From assembly GCA_034440635.1 (NCBI GenBank), contig JAOTON010002229.1, positions 1-64,000 on the forward strand: a DNA stretch of 64,000 bases, written 5' to 3'. How positions within the stretch are numbered: position 1 is the first letter of the stretch; every line of letters begins with the position of its first letter. The DNA is from Lepas anatifera. Taxonomy: Eukaryota; Arthropoda; Thecostraca; Lepadidae. The position numbers were made by a program, and so were the translations under genes. Below the pieces are notes generated by a model. That model was given only the letters and a program-made list of their open reading frames with translations, ran no database searches and was not told the origin of the DNA. Positions 54,971 to 64,000 of the stretch are shown piece by piece.

Positions 54971-55385
54971 GGGGAGAGAAGGGCGTCGGGAATTCAATCA
55001 AAGCAGTGCGAAGAGTCAGTTAGGCGGAGCAGCGTAATTTGAAGTTCATCCATGGCCTGAAAAACAGGGTCAGTTACAGGTCAGTTACAGTAAGAAGTGC
55101 TGTATCGGTCGAGTGGTTCGGTCTGAAGCCGCACCGGCTGGCGCTCAACAGATGATGCGTGGAAAAATAGGTGAAAAGCTGTTCGAAAACCTATGATTTT
55201 TCCTTTAAATGTTAGTATGGATATGAGCCGGAAGCAGCTAAAATAGTTGGATTTAGTCGATTTACGAAGGGAGTGAAGTACGGTTAGTTTCCAAGCATCG
55301 GGCACAATGTGGCTGTTGATGCTAGTGCTGATTTTTTTTTAATAAATGTTGTCCAAGTTGTTCCCAGTAGGGCTTTTGGAAACGG
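54312..55385 (-). pseudogene. Jockey/CR1-group LINE relic with a GA microsatellite in place of the RT catalytic core
   Basis: Minus-strand pieces appear in ORF2 order. First HIVPDAWKLTVLHSLRK and a degenerate NYRPIS block (55081-55320), then CGFRPNHSTDTALLTVTD (about 55084-55140), then AMDELQITLLRLTDSS, the RT motif A region (about 55020-55060). The catalytic YxDD region is missing; a (GA)n tract occupies 54874-54966. After it the frame resumes with GLNINETKTQLPVFG and YTGVWFDQNMTFATHTDDVM (RT motif E and the post-RT domain). It ends with GRRRYDHISDVIDKLGYH near 54370. Frame changes and stops abound. The post-RT wording is typical of the Jockey/CR1/Daphne group (from memory of the family, clade not certain). 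Confidence 0.75.
54874..54966. repeat. (GA)n microsatellite
   Basis: About 93 bp of nearly pure AG dinucleotide with one GGGA interruption, lying inside the LINE relic. Confidence 0.98.
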
Positions 55386-55559
55386 AGCCTCACTAAAGTT
55401 ACCAAGGGACTTGTCACGGAGACCCCGACCTCACCACCCGAACGAGCAACTCCCACAATGAAGGGTTAATTTAGAAGTCAAAGTTTAGCGTTCCACAAAG
55501 CACAGGGACGTTCGCCCCGCTCAGGTCACCCTCTCACCAGTCATTTGTGAGCTGACATA

Positions 55560-55686
55560 CGTCGGATAAACTATTGAGCGCCGGAGCGTCTCAGGGGTAC
55601 CGATCCCAAGCCTGGACATGCACTGCCACTGCATGTTTCTGAGCCGCGGGCCGGAGCCCAACGCTCTACCAACTGAGCTACCGGAT
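55560..55686 (-). mobile_element. tRNA-like SINE head
   Basis: On the minus strand TAGCTCAGTTGGTAGAGCG (55662-55680) is a near-perfect A box and D arm. A weak B box, GGGATCGGTACCCC (about 55596-55609), follows about 50 bp downstream. Between them an internal hairpin ACATGCA/TGCATGT replaces any normal anticodon arm. It reads as a SINE or tRNA pseudogene. Confidence 0.45.
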
Positions 55687-57696
55687 ATGGGTTGAAACAC
55701 GCCTCAGAGAGTTGATAAACATCTTTATAAACATAATGCAGAGTCTGTCGACACCACACCAGGAAGAGTTATTCATCAACCCATTCACACATGATTGCAT
55801 GATTGGTGAGATTGTCCGGAGTCTAGATATCGCCATCACCCGACTAGTCATCCACCCTACACTGCTGGTAGTTTTTATAGTTTTCTCCTTGTGTGTGATA
55901 AGGCGTTCCTCAACTGACTTGGTTGAGGCACGCTAGGTTGGTTGAGTTGAGACCAGCAAGCTTAGATACTTTAAGACACCATTGCTATCTCTGTATGAAG
56001 AAGAAGCACGTCTGTGTTATGCTTTAATGAACGTGACACAATCTCTTGATCTGGCCATGGGATTCTGCACAGAACGTACTAAGCCGTCAGATTGGCAAAC
56101 TTTGTACAGTTGCGTGCTGACCGCGTACAAGATGAATAGCTCCAAGGCTCTCATACGCATCACTCATGCTTATGACCGGCAAAATGAAGACTAGCTCTTG
56201 ATTGGTTCTCAAACAAGTCTGATTCCTGGCCTCAGCGGTGAATTTGGAATGAAAGTAAGGTGTCTAGTTGAAAATGTGCTGGTTTATATCTGTAGCATTA
56301 CACCATGGCCTCAAAGTAGCTGCCTTACCACTCATATCTAGTCACTGAACACAGCATCAATCATCCAAAGTGAATTGGTTGGAAATTGCAAGTTTCTGGA
56401 AACGGATACAAAATTATCTAGTTTGAAATCAGTCGTGGTAAAATACAACTTTAAACGAAATGCCCTGACCCGAATATAAGCACATACACTGCAATACCAA
56501 TCGAGAGTGTAAAATTATGTCCGTGCGATGGAGAAATCAAAGCTGTTGATAAAACAACCCATGAAAAGTGCGGTTGTAATCACTAACCAACTAAAAACAC
56601 AGATATTGGTGCAGTATTTGCTGCTTATCTCTCTTCTGCATGCTAAGAAAGTCGTCTGGGAGCACTTGCTCCAAAGCTTAGGATTAATATGCCTTTGGGT
56701 TTGTTCTCAACACTCCCCAGGACGCAGAGTTGGGTTTTACGGTGTTACCTCATCTTCCATCTCACCTTTCCCTGCAGTAGTTATTTCTAAAGATAGGAAT
56801 GGCCCAATATGTGTTTAATTCTTCTTCCGCTCTCGTTAAGCTCCCTCCTCTGTTCAGGCTCTCATTTCTCGTTCTCCCAAAAAGTTAGGGAGCCCACCAC
56901 GACTAGCAAACCCTATCATATGAATTTAATATATTATGTCGTTACAAGTATTGCTTGGAAGATATTTAAACACAAATGAGAAGCATGCTGCCAGATAGCA
57001 AAATTACATATTGGACCGCACATACAAAAATTGTAAAGGAAAAACATTTATCAATGCAGCAAACTGAACGTGACAGAACTTTGATGTACCAATATGTATT
57101 TTCAGTTTATATATATATTTTTTAATTTGCATGACGGCAGTTGAAAAATAAAATGGCTTATACTTCCTAACTATTGCAAGAACAGAAAACTAAAAGCAAA
57201 CCGAAACTGATTAGTGAGCCTGGTTTTCTATCCTGTACTTTTTAAATTCTGTTTTTGCTGCGTATAAATCACACAAGTTTATGTGCATACATTTATTGCT
57301 CCACGAACATTTAAAAAATAGTACCTACTTCGAAATGAAACTGTGCGTAATAGAATGCACCGAACTGCCGGACACCACCGCACGACCGGCAATTCCAGCA
57401 GCTTAGTGCGACCCTGAGGGAGGGTTCAACCCATTCAACCGTCCCTCCTGACCTTAGAGGTAAGTACCAACAAGCTGTTAGTGCGGCTGAGCAAACCAAA
57501 TTTACCCTCCCACCTTAGAGGTAAGTGTCAGTATGCGATTTCAGCTCGTGAACGTGGACCACTGAACCAGGCCCTTAGCCTTGCGTCATCAAACAAGACA
57601 CTGAATTCTACCTTCGCGGAAACGCATCTGTCATTCAAAATGTCGCAATCTCTCGGGAAGTAGGAAATTTGGCTGAGTTCATCGAATTTGCTCATC
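55687..57696. other. Unassigned spacer
   Basis: Mostly AT-rich. The phrase accttagaggtaagt occurs twice (about 57451-57465 and 57512-57525) inside a partial direct repeat. Each would be a good splice donor in isolation, but no exon can be supported. Open frames at 55712-56194 and 56528-56818 are unrecognised. Confidence 0.4.
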
Positions 57697-58899
57697 TTAA
57701 CCCGCGCGGGGCTGGGGGGGGTAAATTTTACCCCCCTCGCGAATTTTTGCGATATATCAAAAACGGCGGCGCGCAGCGCCGCCAAATTTTCAGTACCTTT
57801 TCTTACAAAAATTTGACACATTTCTGCCAAATAAAAATAAAATCGATTGAAAACTTTTTTGAGAAATAAGCAAAAATGTGACGTCACTACAGGCGATTTT
57901 TGTACCAAAATCGCGCAATGTTTAAAGAGCTGCTGAAGCTACAGTTCTGAACCGATTTCCAATTTTCTTGCATCAAACGATAGGCATTATTGGGGTCTTC
58001 AAAATGGCTATCTCGGATTTTCAAAATTTTGGTTTTGGAAAAAAATATTTATTAAAAATATTTTTTTTGGAAAAAGTTACTAAATTTCTAAAATTTTCAA
58101 GATTTTTCAAAAACCGGAATTTATGTGGTAAAACACCATACAGTGCATATGCATGATAAATTTTGAGTCTCTAGCTTTATAACTTTAGCCTGGAGAGCTG
58201 CGAAAGCTCAGCGACTCACGCTCTGATTTTTAGGGCTGATCAATACTGTCTTTATTTAGTGAATCATAGTGACCCAGGATGACCCAGGATGACCTCGTAC
58301 ACGCTTTACACTACTTTTATAGTGTTCCTGAGACAAAACAGGTCCAAAATCATGTGTCATTTGGCAAAAAGTATGAACTTAAAAAGTTGACCTCTGATGA
58401 CCTACCTTGACCCCGGCTGTGCAAGTTGAGACCAGAGTATTTCAGATATGATTCTCTGAACATCATAGCTGAATTCTGCATGCAAAATGGCCCAAAAACA
58501 TGTATCGCATGACCACATTTGGATACAAAAATATGGTGACCTTTAGTGACCTCATCTTGACCTGACCCGGTCATGCCACCAGCCTAACGGTCTCAAAGCA
58601 CCTTGCTGCATTCAAGTGAAGGCTTTCCATGAAGTATGAAGCTCATAGCTTCCATTGCCTGATCTCCGTAGCATTGCAACCTCAAAAACCACGCTTTTGA
58701 CAGCTGACCTCAGTTTGAACTTGACCTTGACCTCAAACTTTAAATTAAGTACATGTTTTTAGTTGTTCGTGATGAGATCTTTCGATTGGCGTTTGAATTT
58801 TCCAAATCGGACCATTAGTTTGGGAGATAACAGGGGGGTAAAATTTACACCCCCCAGCCCCGCGCGTTCGGCTGGAGACCCCAGCGCCGCGCGGGTTAA
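57697..58899 (+). mobile_element. TTAA MITE family C
   Basis: The left end is TTAACCCGCGCGGGGCTGG (TTAA 57697-57700) and the right end ccagcgccgcgcgggttaa (TTAA 58896-58899). The left tip is GGGGGGTAAATTTTACCCCCC, an inverted repeat with a 1-nt centre; the right has ggggggtaaaatttacacccccc. The shared inner hairpin GGCGGCGCGCAGCGCCGCC is at 57765-57783. Interior AGGTCA-type words include gtgacctcatcttgacctgaccc. Its last TTAA is also the first TTAA of family A copy 7. Confidence 0.88.
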
Positions 58900-59941
58900 C
58901 CCTCGTCCCACCGGATACATCGATGGCCCCCCTACGGTTTTTCCGAGATAACAGAAAAACGACGATGCGCAGCACCACGGTTAAAGGTTCTGCCTCTCAC
59001 CCCATCATTTTCCCACCATCCCTAAAAAATTCTACCCCGGGTCACCCAAGGTCAGGTCACTAGGTGAGGTCAACCAAGGTCGCCTTAGTTCAACTTTTGA
59101 GCTCTATAAGAGCTACATTTCTAAACCGATCGATTTGAAACTTCCTACACTTCATGATCCCTCCAGGGCCTACAAGGTGTATGTCCGGGATTTTTAGATT
59201 TCGTGACCTGAGGTCAGGTCACGAGGTGACCTCTCGCATTGAAAAAAACATGGGGAAAAGCTGTCTTATGATCTAAAAGTCACAAAAACGATTGCAAATG
59301 CTCGGCTTGCCTAGAAAATCGGTCTTTGGCACTCTTTCATGGATCCCAGGGGCCATATTTGCCCTTTGATCTCTCTCAGGTCATCCAAGGTCACCAGGGG
59401 TCAAAAACAGTATTTTGGCATTAACTTATGACCTAATTAAGCTGGAGCGCTGATTCAAACACCATCGTGTATGTCTTGTCACTGGCTTTCATTTGATATA
59501 CGGCAAGTATGTTTTCTGACCTTCATGACATCAGGTCATATTAGGTCACGAGTTGACCTCTGGAGGTCAAACCACTGGAGGAAGTTTATCACGTTCCACA
59601 TAGCGGAAAAGTATATGACATTTTACTATCAAATGTACTTAACCATATCTCAATAGCTCTCATGGTATAAGAGTTATGCACAGTTTTCTTAAGCATTGCA
59701 TATTTGAGTGAAAATAGCCTATCGTGACCTAACTTGACCTCTGGAGGCCAAACCGTTGACCTGAACGCTTAAACATGCGAAGTAATTTCTTACTGAACGA
59801 GAGCTTTTGCTGCTTACGCGAGCTTTCTAATGCATTTAGGGAGATTTGCGCTAACTTCCATATTTTTGAAGTTAGAAAGGGGGCATCGATGCCCCCCGGT
59901 GGGGCGAAGGTGCCACCGGACCCCGGTGGGGCGCAGGTTAA
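58896..59941 (-). mobile_element. TTAA MITE family A, copy 7 (inverted)
   Basis: On the plus strand it starts TTAACCCTCGTCCCACCGG and ends gtggggcgcaggttaa (TTAA 59938-59941). Tips are decayed (ggatacatcgatggccccc; gggggcatcgatgccccc). It is squeezed between family C and a family F end, sharing a single TTAA with each. Confidence 0.88.
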
Positions 59942-60035
59942 CACGCCATCCGCTGTGGAAAGGAGGCTGTAAATCACCCCCTCTTGGTTTTCTCCGAATG
60001 ACGCAAAAATGAAGAGATGTAGTGTAGCGCAACAT
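59938..60035 (+). mobile_element. TTAA MITE family F, left-end fragment
   Basis: TTAACACGCCATCCGCTGTG is followed by caccccctcttggttttctccgaatgacgcaaaaatgaag, matching the left end of the complete F copy (24859 on). Similarity stops near 60035. Confidence 0.65.
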
Positions 60036-60365
60036 GTTAGTATGCTACACTGAGAGAAATTTTTATTCCTATGTGCTCTATCTAATCCGGAATCACGGTC
60101 CGCTCGAGTATAAAAAGGTTTGAAAGAAACTTTTGAGTATGCTTACTCTCATTAGATCCTCTTCCCAGCATAATTCCAGCACAGAAAGTGATTTTGTACG
60201 CCTTGACAGCTTAAAATGATTCTTGGCTTCTAAACATGGTGGAAAGAAGATGCCAATATATATATGATGCCAATACAGTGTTACAAGTGGGATCTTTTTT
60301 ATATCACAAAGCATCATTTTAACATAGGTGCCCGACCTATTCTAGCCGCGAAATTCAAAGAGATA
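60036..60365. other. Unassigned spacer
   Basis: AT-rich single-copy DNA with one short open frame and nothing recognisable. Confidence 0.45.
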
Positions 60366-61398
60366 TTAACCCGCGCCCCACCGGGGGTCCAGCGCCACCT
60401 TCGCCCCACCGGGAGGGGACCATCGATGGCCCCCCTCTAACTCCGAAAATATGGGCGTTAGCGCAAATCTGCAAAGTGCTTTAGAAAGCTCGCGTGAATT
60501 CAGTAAGAAATTACTTCACATGTTTTAGTGTTCAGGTTAATGGTTTGACCTCCAGAGGTCAAATTAGGTCAAGACCGGCTATTTTCACTCAAATATGCAA
60601 TGCTTAAGCAAACTGGGCATAACTCTCATGCCATTAGAGTTATTGAGGTCTGTTTAAGTACATTTGATAGGAAATTGGCAGTCCTTTTTCCGCTATGTGA
60701 AACGTAAAGACCTCCCGCCAGTGGTTTGACCTCCAGAGGTTACCTCGTGACCTAAGATAACCTGAGGTAACGAAAGGTCAGAAAGTGACCGTGCCGTATA
60801 TCAAATGAAAGCCAATGACAAGACAAACACGATGGTGTTTGTTTCACCGCTCTAGCTTATACAGGTCAAAAGTTATTGTCAAAATACTGTTTTTGACCCC
60901 TGGTGACCTTGGATGACCTTGGAGAGGTCAAAGGGAAAATATGGCCCCTGGAATCCGTGAAAGGGTGTCCAAGAACGCTTTTCTGATCAAGCTGAGCATT
61001 TTCAATCGCTTTTGTGACTTAGATCATAAGACAGCTTTTCCCCATGCTTTTTCAATGGGAGAGGTCACCTCGTGACCTGACCTCAGGGCACGAAATCGAA
61101 AAATCCCGGATATACACCTTGTAGACCCTGGAGGGGCCATAAGGTATAGGAAGTTTCAAATCGATCGACTTCGAAATGTAGCTCCTACAGAGCTCTAAAG
61201 TTAAAGTGAGGTAACCTTGGTTGACCCCGTCTGGTGACCTGACCTTGGGTGACCCGGGGTAAAAAAATTCAGGGATGGTGGGAAAATGATGCAGTGAGAG
61301 GAAGTGTCCTTAACCGCGGTTCTGCGCCTCTTCGTTTTTCTGCTATCCCGGAAAAACCTTAGGGGGCCATCGATGGCCCCCGGTGGGGCGAGGGTTAA
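60366..61398 (+). mobile_element. TTAA MITE family A, copy 8
   Basis: It is bounded by TTAA at 60366-60369 and 61395-61398. The right tip palindrome is perfect; on the left a small insertion gives gggaggggaccatcgatggcccccc. The half-site cluster is preserved at 60546-60571. The flanks differ from those of every other A copy. Confidence 0.92.
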
Positions 61399-62186
61399 AA
61401 TCCTCTTCAAAGTTTTATTTTATACTAGGAACCAATATATTCTGTCACCAGAAATAACCAAGAATATGGGAGCTTTAGCTGCAGAATCATTCGAAACCCC
61501 AGTGTATTTTGATCCCACTTCAAAGTGTATCCGGAGATTGCGTGCGCGTGCTCGACCCGCGCTTGAGAAAACTTACTCGCCGTTTCGCGCCATCTTCAGT
61601 GTTCCTGCCATCGCACGCAGAGCTGGCCACAAAGCTTTGGCGTCGTGATCCAAGCGAAATTTGAGAGGAATACCTGACCCTTTTCACTTTACGTTGAAGC
61701 GTGGTTCTACATCGATCCAACTTAGGTTTTGACCTGAGGGACATGAAGAATCCACGCTGAATTTGGCATGGTTTACGGGAGAAGCCACATGGACAGACCT
61801 AGCGGTGATAACGGATCAAGAGGAGAAGCTTAAGCTGAGTCTGATGACCGACAGACTCCGCTGAGAGCTAGCGAGAGTGAAGAAGCATACTGGGGCTGCC
61901 AAAGTTCAGGCATTCATTGTACTGGTGGCCAAAACCAGGAGTCCATGTGTGTCAGCTAGATGACGGTAACATGCACTTAAGCCCCAAGTTTGGCCGCGCA
62001 GAACAACCCTTGCTATGCAAAGTTGATGAAGTAGTGAGAAGCATTTGTTACTGTTGGATACAGTCACCCATGTGTTATAAAGATCGTTTTCAGCTCACTT
62101 TGAGCACAGATTAGGGGCGCTTAAAAAAGATTGGAAGCATTTTCACTCAGCCTCTGAACTCACGTCCATCGCTGGACAGAGGTAAG

Positions 62187-62226
62187 TCTCATTCTGTACA
62201 ATATCGTGCACAGAATGAGATTTTTT
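62187..62226 (+). repeat. Hairpin followed by T6
   Basis: TCTCATTCTGT and ACAGAATGAGA pair perfectly over 11 bp, two further pairs form inside, and TTTTTT follows at once (62221-62226). In animal DNA such a shape could end a pol III transcript, but no pol III boxes are seen just upstream. Confidence 0.6.
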
Positions 62227-62266
62227 CAGCCATGACGAGGTGCTTTGAAGCAAAAATGTCTCCAAT

Positions 62267-62289
62267 TATATATATATATATATATATAT
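62267..62289. repeat. (TA)n microsatellite
   Basis: An uninterrupted alternating TA tract of 23 bp. Confidence 0.97.
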
Positions 62290-63139
62290 CCAAAGTAAAC
62301 GAGGGCTGCTATCTCTGACGACAGTGGCATGTGCTTGAAGTGTAAGCCTGGACCGCTCCTGGGAGATATGGGAGAGGACTGTTCATTAAAGGCATTTCAT
62401 GTGTGTCCGAAAAATGGTGAACGTGATTGTTGTTTAATGCTTGTATCCTAATACATAGTTATGATTATGCTATCTTTTCTTGAGGATGAAGTAGACTGTG
62501 GTAAACAATTTGGATTACCCTCATTACCACTAAACAAAGTTAATGTAATAGCAAGGCCACAACAGCACGATAAGTAACATCTTTACAGAAAGTTTCAATT
62601 TAAGAAAAACACAAAGACTAACGAGGAACATCTAGTGGACCCAAAGGAACTCCAGGCACGACTCAAAGTATGCCACACAGACTACATTTATACCAGCATC
62701 AGTTTTGCTACTAGACTAGTTTATGCCAAATGCAGACTCAAATGACGCGGTTTCGTTTGAGGCTTGCATCGAATTCAGTTGTCGTGTTGAGTGGAGGGGC
62801 ATATTTTCTAAACCACATCTCGTGGAGAGCTGGAATATAATGATTCCATGACGATTTTGCTGATGGAATACATTGATGCCGTGCAGTTTTTCTATACCGA
62901 GCGAAGAATCATTTGAAACCAGTCATCAGACATTTTATTCTCGAGCTTACGGTGATCATTCTATGAGCTTCAGAAAACACTAAGTAATAGACTCAATCCA
63001 GTCCAAAAGATTACATTGAGTCTGCGACGGGAATACAATGAGCCTGGTTCTGCCTGATTCCAACCGAGTTTGACACCAGAATCTAGACTGGCTTTCAGCA
63101 CCGACTCAGTTTATCCAAAAGGACTCAATTTTTCTCTCG

Positions 63140-63784
63140 GTGTATGTCTAATTAATTTCTTGCCTCTGACCACATTTCTAGGTCAGGATATAAGAGATCA
63201 AGTAGCTGTTAAGGTCATGTGATTCCACCGCAAAATCTAAAATTGCAAGTTTGAAGCCGTGCCAAAAGAAAGCCTAACCATCAATTAGTTTCTATATGTC
63301 ATGGTCTGATGATGTCGTTATGGTCGACGAATCTAATATCTCGGAATTTTCGTATTGCTTACCTAAGTTGGGTTAAATGTTTTGCTAATCCATCATAAGT
63401 CTTTGGAGAACAATATAAATGATTCCTTTGCCGAAGATACGGGTTAAATTAAGGTGTAAGTCGTCATACCACGTATCGTTAGCATGCCCCTCGCCTCCAA
63501 GTTGATTGTTTAAGCATCTCATCTCTAATTAGTAATCTGAGCCCACTTGAGCAGGCTGTGATTCTTTGCCGGATAACTTCGCACTAACCTGCGATAGATC
63601 TCCCATTTGAGTGTGTCACTGTTCTTGTATTGTCTCTGGGATTACATTGAGGTTTGATATGACCGTATTAGGCCAATATGCGATCCCGGCCTGGCTTGAA
63701 ATAAGGTAATGTTCCCCATTTGACCTAGTATGGTCATATTCTAAATTTTTCGAATCGCCTCAGTTAGAGGACTTCAAATTATGC
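63140..63784 (+). mobile_element. Family F-related interior, truncated by an E element
   Basis: The words ctaggtcaggatataag, gaagccgtgccaaaagaaagcc, catggtctgatgatgtcgtta, atctcggaattttcgtattgc and atttgacctagtatggtcatatt follow the order of the F copy at 24990-25600. It stops at the TTAA where an E element begins. Neither F terminus is present. Confidence 0.5.
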
Positions 63785-64000
63785 TTAACACGCGCAGTGG
63801 AGGGGTCCTAAAGTTTCCCCACCTATTTTTCAAAGGTGGCAGAAGAGCTGCCCGCAGCCGGAAAACGCTTCTTAGCCACAATTGGGAAAATTTATGGGCG
63901 TTTCGATTGGTGAAAGAATTTTGAAAATCAGCCAATCGCTTTTTGACTCATAGGCTTTCAAAGTCAGACCTATATTTGGGGCCGACGCAATCGCGAGGAT
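63785..64000 (+). mobile_element. TTAA MITE family E, left end, continuing beyond the window
   Basis: TTAACACGCGCAGTGGAGGG (TTAA 63785-63788) is followed by the E blocks cacctatttttcaaaggtgg, gcagccggaaaacgcttctt and gtcagacctatatttggg. It matches the E copy at 24473 in order and is cut by the window edge. Confidence 0.8.

Larger units (their letters stand above)
61399..63139. other. Unassigned spacer with a terminator-like hairpin and TA repeat
   Basis: Holds a perfect hairpin followed by six T's (62187-62226) and a (TA)n tract (62267-62289). Open frames at 61304-61648 and 61917-62114 are unrecognised; the first begins inside the A element. Confidence 0.4.

Noticed and set aside
55596..55686. 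Possible functional tRNA gene on the minus strand
   Set aside because: The D arm is good, but the anticodon arm is replaced by another hairpin and the B box is weak.
57451..57525. Two AGAGGTAAGT splice-donor matches suggesting exons
   Set aside because: They lie in a partial direct repeat with no open frame ending at either site and no acceptor partner.
480..61398. AGGTCA clusters as functional nuclear-receptor enhancers
   Set aside because: The motif density is real, but sequence alone gives no evidence of binding; a transposase-related role explains it equally well.

Overview
The window reads as repeat-dense, gene-poor DNA from a large animal genome, most likely an invertebrate. The support is the mix of element types: a decayed Tx1/L1-like LINE, a decayed Jockey/CR1-group LINE, tRNA-headed SINEs, hAT-type elements and many TTAA-flanked DNA elements. 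I see no intact conserved protein-coding gene, rRNA, functional tRNA or CRISPR array. The species cannot be named from this sequence.

The dominant component is a superfamily of non-autonomous DNA elements of about 0.85-1.2 kb that begin and end in TTAA. I name the families A to G. Family A has eight near-complete copies (480, 12618, 16009, 19275, 49675, 52803, 58896, 60366). B has two (13724, 44322) and C one (57697). D has one full copy (48582) and a fragment (7672). E has copies at 17582, 24473, 11640, 44235, 9720 and 63785. F has one full copy (24859) plus fragments, and G one fragment (20370). Each family carries a GC-rich palindrome just inside its ends, with a family-specific core. Families A-D share a second conserved block behind that palindrome. 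Their interiors are packed with AGGTCA/TGACCT hexamers. TTAA duplications and CCC-type ends fit piggyBac-like MITEs; no transposase is present.

The layout is layered. At 24.1-29.8 kb an E element contains an F element at a TTAA and a 5'-truncated LINE flanked by a 15-bp near-perfect target duplication. At 44.2-45.7 kb a B element sits in the TTAA of another E element, and the E copy at 17.6 kb preserves the empty site. At 57.7-60.0 kb C, A and F elements abut and share TTAA sites.

Between 31.6 and 38.3 kb is a 6.7-kb hAT-like element with a perfect 8-bp target duplication (CATACGAG). Inside it is a 4.1-kb hAT-like element with its own perfect duplication (TGTTCTGA). Both consist largely of GC-rich minisatellite. 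Smaller hAT-type MITEs with 8-bp duplications lie at 8336, 19014 and 38759, and probably 41612. The one at 8336 interrupts an unrecognised, decayed coding segment (8303-9067, minus strand) whose reading frame is restored across the pre-insertion site.

The remaining stretches are AT-rich or mixed DNA with microsatellites, hairpins and a few unrecognised open frames of low confidence.
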